A DNA stretch of 64,000 nucleotides from Microbacterium radiodurans (GTDB taxonomy: Bacteria > Actinomycetota > Actinomycetes > Actinomycetales > Microbacteriaceae), in assembly GCF_008710705.1 (NCBI RefSeq), contig NZ_VYRZ01000001.1, forward strand, positions 496,001-560,000, read 5' to 3'. The translations under genes and the position numbers were made by a program. Positions within the stretch are counted from its first letter, which is position 1, and each line of letters starts with the position of its first letter. Below the pieces are notes generated by a model. The model had not been told where the DNA came from. It ran no database searches and was given only the letters and a program-made list of their open reading frames with translations. Positions 1 to 7,654 of the stretch are shown here, piece after piece.

Positions 1-330
1 CGCCGCGATGGCGAGTCCCACGGCGAGCTCCGCCGTGGCGGTCTCGTGCACGCTCGAGGCGTTCGCCAGCCGGGCGCCGTCGGGGACGTAGCCGGCGAGG
101 CCCTCGTATCCGATCGACTGGCTCTGCAGCAGTCCGACGCGCACTCCGTCGAGAGCGGCGAGGATGCGGCGCCCCGACATGTACGGCGGCACGACCATGT
201 CGAACGCGTCGCGCGGCGCCGGGGAGCGCAGATCCCAGACGACGGTCTCGACCCCCTCGGGCAGATCGCCGACGTCCGCGGCGAGCTCGTCGGAGGGCAG
301 GCTGACGACGATGCGGGGGGAGTCGCTCAT
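1..330 (-). CDS. D-isomer specific 2-hydroxyacid dehydrogenase, N-terminal 110 residues (truncated by window edge)
   Basis: The gene begins at an ATG at 328-330 and runs off the left edge still open, so only about the first third of a roughly 310-residue protein is visible. The protein reads as the small N-terminal catalytic domain of D-2-hydroxyacid dehydrogenases: a short beta-strand start (IVVSLP), then the stretch GVRVGLLQSQSIGYEGL and the substrate-side motif ANASSVHETATAELAVG, which matches the family pattern where a glycerate, phosphoglycerate or related 2-keto acid is bound. The NAD-binding Rossmann domain and the catalytic Arg/Glu/His lie outside the window, so substrate cannot be given. 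It lies downstream of purQ on the same strand but is separated by a strong inverted repeat, so it is probably a separate transcription unit. Confidence 0.8.
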   Translation of the reverse strand, partial: MSDSPRIVVSLPSDELAADVGDLPEGVETVVWDLRSPAPRDAFDMVVPPYMSGRRILAALDGVRVGLLQSQSIGYEGLAGYVPDGARLANASSVHETATAELAVGLAIAA

Positions 331-405
331 GCCTCCACGCTATCGAGGTGAGCTCGTGCGGCGGACCGCGCTCGGAGAATCGCGCGCTTCTCGGACCGGA
401 TCGGT

Positions 406-450
406 GACATCCTCCGAGCTCGGTGCGATCGTCCGAGCTCCGAGGATGTC
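406..450. terminator. Inverted repeat after purQ, probable terminator
   Basis: Arms 406-423 and 433-450 match at 17 of 18 positions around a 9-nt loop. The right arm reaches into the purQ stop codon (449-451), so the hairpin forms at the very end of the purSQ transcript and would separate it from the downstream dehydrogenase gene. There is no T-tract, as is common in high-GC actinobacteria. The sequence just outside it (371-395) shares its core with a palindrome inside the ECF ATPase gene near 47.77 kb. Confidence 0.6.
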
Positions 451-1156
451 AGACCGCGGCGGTGACGACCGCGGCGATCGCGGAGGTGAAGAAGGTCAGC
501 CCGTCGACACCCGATCGCATCGCATCGGGAGTGTTCGGACCGAAACCGGCCTCCACGGCGTGCTCGGGGTGGGGCATGAAACCCACGACGTTGCCGTGCT
601 CGTTGGTGAGGCCGGCGATGTCGTCGAGCGAGCCGTTCGGGTTGACGCCGCGGTAGCGGAAGGCGACGAGCCCGTCGCCCTCGATCTGCTTCAGGGTCTC
701 GTCCGAGCACGTGAAGCCGCCGTCGGCGTTCTTCAGCGGGATGACGATCTCCTGGCCGTTCTCGAAGCCGTTCGTCCAGGCGGTGTCGGCGTTCTCGACG
801 ACGAGCCGCTGGTCGCGGCGGATGAACTGCTGGTGCGCGTTGCGGATCAGGCCGCCGGGCAGCAGGTGCGCCTCGACGAGCATCTGGAACCCGTTGCAGA
901 TGCCGAGGATCGGCATGCCCTTCGCCGCGGCATCCTTCACCTCCGACATGATCGGCGCGAGCGCGGCGATCGCGCCGGCCCGCAGGTAATCGCCGTAGCT
1001 GAAGCCGCCCGGCAGCACGAGGGCATCGACGCCGTCGAGGTCGTGCGAGCCGTGCCAGAGGGCGACGGGCTCGCCGCCGGCGACACGGACGGCGCGCTGC
1101 GCGTCGCGGTCGTCGAGCGAGCCGGGGAAGGTGATGACCCCGATGCGGGCGGTCAC
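449..1156 (-). CDS. purQ: Phosphoribosylformylglycinamidine synthase subunit PurQ (glutamine amidotransferase)
   Basis: PurQ hydrolyses glutamine and passes ammonia to PurL in step 4 of purine synthesis (FGAR to FGAM); PurS bridges the two. The 235-residue protein has the normal length for the small-PurQ type. It carries the class I amidotransferase nucleophile elbow GICNGFQ with Cys87 and the C-terminal His196/Glu198 pair in MPHPEH, completing the triad. The [13 protein letters not shown] stretch (residues 49-61) is the PurQ oxyanion-loop region. I chose the GTG start at 1156 because it overlaps the purS stop by 4 bp (GTGA), the usual translational coupling here, and because the protein then begins [13 protein letters not shown] as in homologues. 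No purL is in view, so the large subunit is encoded elsewhere. Confidence 0.95.
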   Translation of the reverse strand: MTARIGVITFPGSLDDRDAQRAVRVAGGEPVALWHGSHDLDGVDALVLPGGFSYGDYLRAGAIAALAPIMSEVKDAAAKGMPILGICNGFQMLVEAHLLPGGLIRNAHQQFIRRDQRLVVENADTAWTNGFENGQEIVIPLKNADGGFTCSDETLKQIEGDGLVAFRYRGVNPNGSLDDIAGLTNEHGNVVGFMPHPEHAVEAGFGPNTPDAMRSGVDGLTFFTSAIAAVVTAAV

Positions 1157-1398
1157 TCCACGACCTCGATGCCCACGACGTCCTCGATCACCGAGTTCGA
1201 GAGGATCTCGTCGGCGATCCGCTGGGCGGCCGCGAGGGTCTCCTCGTCGGCGCGTTCGACGGTCAGCTCGAACCGCTTGCCGATGCGGACGTCGGAGAAC
1301 CCGGCGACTCCGAGGCGGGTGAGGGCGCCCGAGACGGCCTTCCCCTGCGGATCCAGCAGCTCGGCCTTGGGCATGACGTCGACGACGATGGTGGGCAT
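1153..1398 (-). CDS. purS: Phosphoribosylformylglycinamidine synthase subunit PurS
   Basis: PurS is the small structural subunit that joins PurQ to the small-type PurL and helps channel ammonia. The protein is 81 residues, typical of the family, beginning [11 protein letters not shown] and containing [17 protein letters not shown], the characteristic N-terminal motif, followed by VRIGKRFEL and a C-terminal acidic strand. It is first in the purS-purQ pair and overlaps purQ by 4 bp. Upstream lies a 257-bp region shared with the divergent cebE promoter. Confidence 0.95.
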   Translation of the reverse strand: MPTIVVDVMPKAELLDPQGKAVSGALTRLGVAGFSDVRIGKRFELTVERADEETLAAAQRIADEILSNSVIEDVVGIEVVE

Positions 1399-1517
1399 TG
1401 CAGGCTCCGGAGGTCGCGGGATGGGTGCGCGACAAGTCTACGGGGACGGATGCCGCGGCGTTGCGAGCCGGAATGCGATGCGCTCACGTCGTTGCGCGAC
1501 CCGGACCGCCACGAAAG

Positions 1518-1531
1518 TGGGAGCGCTCTCT
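1518..1531. promoter_or_regulatory. CebR operator 1
   Basis: TGGGAGCGCTCTCT matches 12 of 14 positions of the Streptomyces CebR consensus TGGGAGCGCTCCCA. It abuts the -35 element of the cebE promoter. Confidence 0.75.
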
Positions 1532-1559
1532 TGCGTTCGTGGGAGCGCTCCCGTACAGT
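1531..1559 (+). promoter_or_regulatory. Sigma-70 type promoter of the ceb operon
   Basis: The -35 hexamer TTGCGT (1531-1536) and -10 hexamer TACAGT (1554-1559) are separated by exactly 17 bp, and the whole spacer is filled by a CebR operator. The start point would fall near 1566, leaving a leader of about 90 nt before the cebE GTG. Inferred from sequence; no expression data. Confidence 0.7.
1540..1553. promoter_or_regulatory. CebR operator 2 in the promoter spacer
   Basis: TGGGAGCGCTCCCG matches 13 of 14 positions of the CebR consensus. It lies between the -35 and -10 hexamers, so bound repressor would exclude RNA polymerase. Confidence 0.85.
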
Positions 1560-1573
1560 CGCATCTCAATCGG

Positions 1574-1587
1574 TGAGAGCGCTCCCA
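1574..1587. promoter_or_regulatory. CebR operator 3 downstream of the predicted start point
   Basis: TGAGAGCGCTCCCA matches 13 of 14 positions of the CebR consensus. It would sit at about +8 to +21 relative to the inferred start point, suggesting a second, roadblock-type level of repression. Confidence 0.8.
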
Positions 1588-1655
1588 CGGAGCCCGCACC
1601 GCGCATCCGCACCGCAATTCCGCACCGCAACACCACCATCACAAGGGAGTGACAC

Positions 1656-2966
1656 GTGACCTCACGCGCACTGCGACGGGTCGGCCTCGTAGCCGGCATC
1701 GCGACCACCTCGGCCATCGTCCTCGTCGGCTGCGCCGGCGGCACCGACGGCACGACCGGCGACGGAGGGCAGATCACCCTCACCGTCACCACGTTCGGCA
1801 CCTTCGGGTACGACGACCTCTACGCCGAGTACGAGGAGCTCAACCCGAACATCAACATCGAGGCGACGAACATCGACACCGGCGGCAATGCCCGCACCGA
1901 CGCGTTCACCAAGATCGGCGCCGGCTCGGGTCTGTCCGACGTCGTCGCCATCGAGGAGGGCTGGCTCGGCGCCATCATGGAAGAGGGCGTGGCCGAGACC
2001 TTCGTCGACCTCCGCGACTACGGCATCGAGGACCGCAAGGCCGACTGGATCGACTGGAAGTACGACCAGGTGACCGATCCCGACGGCCGCGTCCTCGGCT
2101 ACGGCACCGACATCGGCCCGTCGGGCATCTGCTACAGCACGAAGGCCTTCGAGGCCGCCGGGCTGCCGACGGACCGCGACGAGGTGGCGACCCTGCTCGA
2201 AGGCGACTGGCAGCACTACTTCGACATTGGCCGGCAGTACAACGCCGCGACCGGCAAGGCCTGGTACGACCACTCCGGATTCGTCTGGAACTCCATGGTC
2301 AACCAGCTCCCCGAGGGCTATTACACCCCCGACGGCGAACTGAACGTCGAGGGCAACGCCGAACTGAAGGAGCGCTTCGAGCTGCTCGGCGCCGCCACCG
2401 AGGACGGGCTGTCGGCCGCGTCCACCGCGTGGAACTGGAACGACGGCAAGGACTTCCTCGACAACACGTTCGCCACGCTCGTGTGCCCCGGCTGGATGCT
2501 GGGCGTCGCGAAGGGTCAGATCGAAGCCGGCGGCGGCGACGAGACGAACGGCTGGGACTTCGCGCCGGTCTTCCCCGGCGGCCCGGTCAACTGGGGCGGC
2601 GCGTGGCTCTCGGTGCCGGAGACCTCGAGCAACAAGGAGGAGGCGGCGAAGCTCGCGAGCTGGCTGACCGAGCCCGAGCAGCAGGTGAAGCAGTCGGCAG
2701 CAGCCGGCAACTTCCCCTCCACCCGGGAAGCGCAGGAGACCCTGGCCGCCGAGGCGACGCCGAACGAGTTCTTCAACGGCGCTCCGACCGGCGCGATCCT
2801 CGCGGCCCGTGCCGAGGGCGTGAAGGCGCAGTTCAAGGGTCCCCAGGACTCGGTGATCCAGGAGAACGTCTTCGGTCCGGCGCTCACCGCGCTCGACAAC
2901 AAGGAGACCGACACCGCCGGCGCCTGGACCCAGGCACTCGGTCTGCTGGACAGCGTCCTCGACTGA
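1656..2966 (+). CDS. cebE: Cellobiose/cello-oligosaccharide ABC transporter substrate-binding lipoprotein CebE
   Basis: A 436-residue extracytoplasmic sugar-binding protein of family 1. A positively charged N-terminus is followed by a hydrophobic stretch and the lipobox VLVGC, with Cys26 as the lipidation site. The mature part starts with a Gly/Thr-rich linker and the QITLTVTTFGTFGYDDL strand typical of CebE. The GTG at 1656 is preceded by the good ribosome site AAGGGAG (6 nt spacer). It is first in cebE-cebF-cebG-bglC-cebR, the order expected for cellobiose import and hydrolysis in actinobacteria, and its promoter carries three CebR operators. No ATPase gene is present: in this family a shared MsiK-type ATPase encoded elsewhere energises the permeases. 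Cellobiose specificity is inferred from operators and neighbours. Confidence 0.9.
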   Translation: MTSRALRRVGLVAGIATTSAIVLVGCAGGTDGTTGDGGQITLTVTTFGTFGYDDLYAEYEELNPNINIEATNIDTGGNARTDAFTKIGAGSGLSDVVAIEEGWLGAIMEEGVAETFVDLRDYGIEDRKADWIDWKYDQVTDPDGRVLGYGTDIGPSGICYSTKAFEAAGLPTDRDEVATLLEGDWQHYFDIGRQYNAATGKAWYDHSGFVWNSMVNQLPEGYYTPDGELNVEGNAELKERFELLGAATEDGLSAASTAWNWNDGKDFLDNTFATLVCPGWMLGVAKGQIEAGGGDETNGWDFAPVFPGGPVNWGGAWLSVPETSSNKEEAAKLASWLTEPEQQVKQSAAAGNFPSTREAQETLAAEATPNEFFNGAPTGAILAARAEGVKAQFKGPQDSVIQENVFGPALTALDNKETDTAGAWTQALGLLDSVLD

Positions 2967-2977
2967 CCCGATCGCGC

Positions 2978-3007
2978 GGGGCCCTGTGTGCACCACGGCG
3001 GGGCCCC
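2978..3007 (+). other. Intercistronic hairpin between cebE and cebF
   Basis: GGGGCCC (2978-2984) pairs perfectly with GGGCCCC (3001-3007). Such a hairpin after a binding-protein gene commonly stabilises the upstream message or partly terminates, giving more binding protein than permease. Role inferred from position. Confidence 0.5.
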
Positions 3008-3031
3008 GTGCAACCCGGAAAGGAACCGGTC

Positions 3032-4069
3032 ATGACCCTCACCGCACCGCCGCGCTCCGTCGTGGACGATCGGGCCGCCGAGCCCGCCCGGTCCCCGCGA
3101 CGCACGTGGCGTCATCGCCTCTCGGTACTCGATCAGAAGGGCTCGCCCTACGCCTACGTCGCGCCCTTCTTCCTGCTGTTCGGTCTGGTCGGGCTCTTCC
3201 CCCTCGTCTACACCGTGTTCGTGGCCCTCCACGACTGGGACCTGCTCAAGGGGCAGGGCGACTTCGTGGGCGCGACGAACTTCACCGAGATCCTCGCCGA
3301 TCCGATGTTCTGGAACTCGATCGGCAACACCCTCAGCATCTTCATCCTCTCGGCCGTCCCGCAGCTCGCCGTCGCGCTGCTCGTCGCCTACCTGCTCGAC
3401 CGGGGACTGCGCGCACCGACCTTCTGGCGGATGAGCGTCCTCATCCCCTTCGTCGTCACCCCCGTGGCCGTCGCCCTGATCTTCTCGAGCATCTTCAACG
3501 AAGCGGACGGGCTCGCCAACAACCTGCTGAACCTCATCGGCATCCCCGATCAGCTGTGGAAGCGCGACCCGTTCCTCAGCCACCTGGCGATCGCCATCAT
3601 GGTGAACTTCCGCTGGACCGGCTACAACGCCCTCATCCTGCTCGCCGCCATGCAGGCCGTACCGCGCGACCTCTACGAGTCCGCCGCCATCGACGGCGCC
3701 GGCTCAGCGCGCCGCTTCTTCTCGATCACGCTCCCCTCGATCCGCCCGACCCTGATCTTCGTCATCATCACGGCGACGATCGGCGGTCTCCAGGTCTTCG
3801 CCGAGCCGCGCCTGTTCGATGTCTCCACGGCCGGCGGCATCGGCGGCAGCGAACGTCAGTTCCAGACGACCGTCCTCTTCCTCTGGGAGATGGCCTTCTT
3901 CCGCCGCAACCTGGGCGAGGCGTCGGCGGTCGCCATCCTGCTGTTCCTGCTCATCGTCGGCATCGGCCTCATCAACTTCCTGCTCTCGCGACGGATCGCC
4001 ACCGGCGACGCCCGGCCGCCCCGTCGAGAGCGCAGCCGCATCCGATCCCGTGCCGGAGGTGCACGATGA
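3032..4069 (+). CDS. cebF: Cellobiose ABC transporter permease CebF
   Basis: A 345-residue inner-membrane permease of the MalF type. The first roughly 45 residues are Arg/Pro-rich and cytoplasmic, then six hydrophobic segments follow, the first at about residues 48-70 (YVAPFFLLFGLVGLFPLVY). The EAA loop that contacts the ATPase is visible as YESAAIDGAGSARRFFSITLP. The ATG at 3032 has AAGGA upstream at a suitable distance. The stop overlaps the start of cebG by 4 bp (ATGA), so the two permease halves are translationally coupled and should form the CebFG heterodimer. Confidence 0.92.
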   Translation: MTLTAPPRSVVDDRAAEPARSPRRTWRHRLSVLDQKGSPYAYVAPFFLLFGLVGLFPLVYTVFVALHDWDLLKGQGDFVGATNFTEILADPMFWNSIGNTLSIFILSAVPQLAVALLVAYLLDRGLRAPTFWRMSVLIPFVVTPVAVALIFSSIFNEADGLANNLLNLIGIPDQLWKRDPFLSHLAIAIMVNFRWTGYNALILLAAMQAVPRDLYESAAIDGAGSARRFFSITLPSIRPTLIFVIITATIGGLQVFAEPRLFDVSTAGGIGGSERQFQTTVLFLWEMAFFRRNLGEASAVAILLFLLIVGIGLINFLLSRRIATGDARPPRRERSRIRSRAGGAR

Positions 4070-4980
4070 CCGCTCCCGTCACCGACCGACCCGCCGCCTC
4101 GGCGCTCATCGCGCCGGGGAAGCCGCGGCGGCCCCGTCGTTCGCGCGAAAGCGCCTCGGCAGGCATCGGCAGCCGACCCGGCTTCCTCACCTACGGCCTG
4201 CTCGCCGCCTTCATCATCGGCAGCGTCTACCCGCTGTGGTGGTCGGTGGTCGTCGCCAGCGGCACCAACGCCACCCGCGGCGAGACGCTGCCCCTCATCC
4301 CGGGCGGCAACTTCCTCGCCAACGCCGCCCGTGTGCTCGACGCGATCCCCTTCTGGACCGCCCTCGCCAACTCGGTGCTGATCTCGACGATCATCACGGT
4401 CTCCGTCGTGACGTTCTCGACCCTGGCCGGCTACGCCTTCGCCAAGCTCCGCTTCCGCGGGCGCAGCGGGCTCATGGTGTTCGTCGTCGCCACGATGGCC
4501 ATTCCGACGCAGCTGGGCATCATCCCGCTGTTCATGGTCATGCGCGAGCTCGGCTGGACGGGGACCATCGGCGCCGTGATCGTGCCGACGCTCGTGACCG
4601 CGTTCGGCGTGTTCTTCATGCGCCAGTACCTGGTGGACGTCATCCCGGACGAACTCATCGAGGCGGCCCGTGTCGACGGCGCCAACCAGTTCCGCACCTT
4701 CCTCACCGTCGGCGTGCCCGCGGCGCGCCCCGCGATGGCGATCCTCGGACTGTTCACGTTCATGACGGCCTGGACCGACTACCTGTGGCCCCTCATCGTG
4801 CTGAGCCCGCAGAACCCGACCCTCCAGACGGCCCTCAGTCAGCTCCAGAGCGGCTTCTACATCGACTATTCGATCGTCCTCGCCGGAGCCGTCCTCGCGA
4901 CGCTGCCGCTGCTGGTGCTGTTCATCGCCGCCGGCAAGCAGCTCATCAGCGGCATCATGGCCGGCGCGGTCAAGGGCTGA
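4066..4980 (+). CDS. cebG: Cellobiose ABC transporter permease CebG
   Basis: A 304-residue MalG-type permease with six predicted membrane spans after a basic cytoplasmic N-terminus of about 45 residues. The EAA motif reads IEAARVDGANQFRTFLTVGVP, and the C-terminus ends GIMAGAVKG, typical of the MalG group. Its ATG lies inside the cebF stop (ATGA overlap). The downstream beta-glucosidase gene begins 16 bp after the stop. Together with CebE and CebF it would import cellobiose and short cello-oligosaccharides. Confidence 0.92.
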   Translation: MTAPVTDRPAASALIAPGKPRRPRRSRESASAGIGSRPGFLTYGLLAAFIIGSVYPLWWSVVVASGTNATRGETLPLIPGGNFLANAARVLDAIPFWTALANSVLISTIITVSVVTFSTLAGYAFAKLRFRGRSGLMVFVVATMAIPTQLGIIPLFMVMRELGWTGTIGAVIVPTLVTAFGVFFMRQYLVDVIPDELIEAARVDGANQFRTFLTVGVPAARPAMAILGLFTFMTAWTDYLWPLIVLSPQNPTLQTALSQLQSGFYIDYSIVLAGAVLATLPLLVLFIAAGKQLISGIMAGAVKG

Positions 4981-4996
4981 ACGGGGTATAGCCTCC

Positions 4997-6493
4997 ATGA
5001 GCACGATCTCCCAGGAGCAGTCCGCCGTCATGACGCCACCCGCATCCCGCCCGTTCCCGCAGGGCTTCCTCCTCGGCGCCGCCACGGCCGCCTATCAGAT
5101 CGAGGGCGCCGCCTTCGAGGGAGGGCGCACCGCCTCGATCTGGGACGCATTCGCCCGCGTGCCGGGAGCCGTCATCAACGGCGACACGGGCGACGTCGCG
5201 TGCGACCACTACCACCGCTATCGCGACGACGTGGCCCTCATGAAGGACCTCGGACTCGACACCTACCGCTTCTCCACCTCCTGGTCGCGCGTGCGGCCGG
5301 GCGGCGGAGCGCTCAACCCGACGGGCGTCGACTTCTACGAGCGGCTCGTCGACGAGCTGTTGGATGCCGGCATCATCCCGTGGCTCACGCTCTATCACTG
5401 GGACCTTCCGCAGGCCCTCGAGGAGCGGGGCGGCTGGACGGCGCGCGAGACGGCCGACCGGTTCACCGAGTACGCCCTGGACCTGCACGACGCGCTCGGC
5501 GATCGCGTGCACCACTGGACGACGCTCAACGAGCCGTGGTGCTCGTCGTTCCTCAGCTACACCGCCGGCATCCACGCGCCGGGGCGGTTCAGCACCGGCG
5601 ACGGCCTCCTCGCCGCGCACCACCTGCTGCTCGGTCACGGTCGGACCGTCCGCGAGCTGCGGGCGCGCGATGCGTCGCTGTCGCTCGGCATCACCCTGAA
5701 CCTGACGGGCGCCGAGGCGGCCGATCCGTCCGATCCGGCCGATCGCGACGCGGCGCGGCGCATCGACGGACAGTTCAACCGCTGGTTCCTCGACCCGATC
5801 TTCCGGGCCGCGTATCCCGGCGACATCGTCGACGACCTCGAGCGCGTCGATCCGGATGCCGTGGCGCGCTGGCGCGAGGCGGTCCAGCCGGGCGACGTGG
5901 CGACGATCGCCCAGCCTCTCGACGCCCTGGGCGTGAACTACTACCACAACGAGTTCGTCGGCGGCCGTCCCGATCCGAACCCGCCGACGCCCGGCGATGC
6001 GCCGACCGATCGCGAGACCGGCTCGCCGTGGCCGGTGGGTCACGACATCCACTGGCACGAGCGCGGCCTTCCTCGCACGTCGATGCACTGGGAGGTGCAG
6101 CCCGCAGGGCTCACCGCGCTGCTCGAGCGGGTCTGGACCGAGTACGCGCAGCCCGTCGGCACGGCCCTGTACGTCACCGAGAACGGGGCCGCCTACGACG
6201 ACGAGCTGGTCGTCGAGGACGGCGAGCCGCGCGTCCACGACACCGAGCGCACGCAGTTCCTGCTCGGACACCTCGGCGCCGTGCTCGACGCCCGCGAAGC
6301 GGGGGTCGACGTCCGGGGCTACTTCTACTGGTCGCTCCTCGACAACTACGAGTGGGCGTGGGGCTACGAGAAGCGCTTCGGCATCGTCCGGGTCGATTAC
6401 GACACCCAGCAGCGCACGCTCAAGGACAGCGCGAGGGAGTATCGTCGGGTCATCGCAGAACGTGCGATGACACCGCTTCCCCCGCAGAGGTAG
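4997..6493 (+). CDS. bglC: GH1 beta-glucosidase BglC
   Basis: A 498-residue retaining glycoside hydrolase of family 1 that would split imported cellobiose to glucose in the cytoplasm (no signal peptide). The N-terminus has the family signature FLLGAATAAYQIEG. The acid/base glutamate is Glu179 in TTLNEPW and the nucleophile is Glu395 in YVTENGAAYDD. The C-terminal YFYWSLLDNYEWAWGYEKRFG segment is the classical aglycone/glucose-binding region. The start at 4997 has a weak ribosome site; an internal ATG at 5030 would give a protein beginning nearer the conserved core and is a possible alternative. It is co-transcribed with cebEFG and followed 7 bp later by cebR. Confidence 0.93.
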   Translation: MSTISQEQSAVMTPPASRPFPQGFLLGAATAAYQIEGAAFEGGRTASIWDAFARVPGAVINGDTGDVACDHYHRYRDDVALMKDLGLDTYRFSTSWSRVRPGGGALNPTGVDFYERLVDELLDAGIIPWLTLYHWDLPQALEERGGWTARETADRFTEYALDLHDALGDRVHHWTTLNEPWCSSFLSYTAGIHAPGRFSTGDGLLAAHHLLLGHGRTVRELRARDASLSLGITLNLTGAEAADPSDPADRDAARRIDGQFNRWFLDPIFRAAYPGDIVDDLERVDPDAVARWREAVQPGDVATIAQPLDALGVNYYHNEFVGGRPDPNPPTPGDAPTDRETGSPWPVGHDIHWHERGLPRTSMHWEVQPAGLTALLERVWTEYAQPVGTALYVTENGAAYDDELVVEDGEPRVHDTERTQFLLGHLGAVLDAREAGVDVRGYFYWSLLDNYEWAWGYEKRFGIVRVDYDTQQRTLKDSAREYRRVIAERAMTPLPPQR

Positions 6494-6500
6494 TTCCGAC

Positions 6501-7526
6501 GTGACCACCGACGTACGAGCCGCCGCGCCGCGCAGCGCGGCGACGATCGAAGAGGTGGCGGCGGCCGCCGGCGTCTCGCGTTCGACCGTCTCGCGTGTCG
6601 TGAACGGCTCGACCGCGGTGAGCCCGACGGCGCTCGCCGCCGTGCAGCGCGCCATCACCGAGCTCAGCTACGTGCCGAACCGCGCCGCCCGATCGCTCGC
6701 CAGTCGCTCGACGATGGCGATCGCGCTGGTCGTGCCCGAAGACATCAGCCGCCTCTTCGGCGACCCGTTCTTCGCCGCGGTCGTCTCGGGCATCAATGCG
6801 CGGGTGAGCCGGTCGGACTACGTGCTGAACCTGATCATCGCCAGCAGCGACCCGGGCGACAAGACGGCGCAGTACGTCCGAAGCGGTGCGGTCGACGGCG
6901 CGATCGTCGTCTCGCACCACACGAGCGACACCTTCATCGATCGCATCGCCGCTGTCGTCCCCGTCGTGTACGGCGGGCGGCCGACCCGCCTCGTCGAGGG
7001 CGACTACTACGTCGACGTCGACAACGTCGCGGGCGCGCGCACGGCGACCGAGTACCTGATCGGTCGTGGCTTCACCCGCATCGGATCGATCGCCGGTCCG
7101 CCCTCGATGCAGGCCGGGGTCGACCGCGTCGACGGCTTCCGCGACGCTCTCGCCGCCGCCGGCCTCGAACCGGGGCCCGTCGCGGTGGGCGATTTCACCG
7201 TGGAATCCGGTGCCGCGGCGATGCGCGAGATCCTCGCCGGCGGCCGCGAGTTCGACGCGCTCTTCGTCGCGAGCGACCTGATGGCCCGGGGTGTGATCCC
7301 CGTGCTCGAGACGGCCGGTCGGCGCGTCCCGGACGATGTCGCGGTCGTCGGCTTCGACGACTCGCCCGTGGCCTCCACGACCGCGCCCGCGCTCACGACC
7401 ATGCGTCAGCCGTCGTTCCAGCAGGGAGAGCGGATGGCCGAGGTGCTGCTGGAGCGCCTCGCCGGGGGCACGCCGCCCGAGGAGACGATCCTCGACACCG
7501 AGCTCGTCGTCCGCGACTCGGCCTGA
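6501..7526 (+). CDS. cebR: LacI-family cellobiose repressor CebR
   Basis: A 341-residue LacI/GalR regulator. The N-terminal helix-turn-helix reads TIEEVAAAAGVSRSTVSRVVNG (in two pieces: TIEEVAAAAGVS, then RSTVSRVVNG), followed by the hinge helix YVPNRAARSLASRST that inserts into the minor groove. The rest is a periplasmic-binding-protein-like sugar sensor with GFDDSPVAS near the C-terminus. It is the last gene of the operon, so repression is autoregulatory; in Streptomyces, cellobiose or cellotriose releases CebR. The three near-consensus CebR boxes upstream of cebE make the assignment stronger than homology alone. GTG start at 6501, 7 bp after the bglC stop. Confidence 0.92.
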   Translation: MTTDVRAAAPRSAATIEEVAAAAGVSRSTVSRVVNGSTAVSPTALAAVQRAITELSYVPNRAARSLASRSTMAIALVVPEDISRLFGDPFFAAVVSGINARVSRSDYVLNLIIASSDPGDKTAQYVRSGAVDGAIVVSHHTSDTFIDRIAAVVPVVYGGRPTRLVEGDYYVDVDNVAGARTATEYLIGRGFTRIGSIAGPPSMQAGVDRVDGFRDALAAAGLEPGPVAVGDFTVESGAAAMREILAGGREFDALFVASDLMARGVIPVLETAGRRVPDDVAVVGFDDSPVASTTAPALTTMRQPSFQQGERMAEVLLERLAGGTPPEETILDTELVVRDSA

Positions 7527-7556
7527 CCCCTCGCCTCCCCTTTCCCTTCCCCTCTC

Positions 7557-7643
7557 GCGCCGAGCCCACCCGCACGGCCCGAGCCCACCCCTTCAGCGAG
7601 CGGAACAAGGGGTGGGCTCGGATGCGAGGGGTGGGCTCGGCGC
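7557..7643. repeat. Nested inverted repeat between convergent cebR and permease genes
   Basis: Outer arms 7557-7571 and 7629-7643 are perfect 15-bp complements, and inner arms 7579-7593 and 7607-7621 are also perfect 15-bp complements. Both pairs carry the same core CGAGCCCACCC, so the element is a direct repeat on each side of the dyad. It sits exactly between two convergent genes and can act as a bidirectional terminator, but the repeated core suggests a repeat element rather than a simple hairpin. Confidence 0.75.
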
Positions 7644-7654
7644 GGCGGGTCCGG

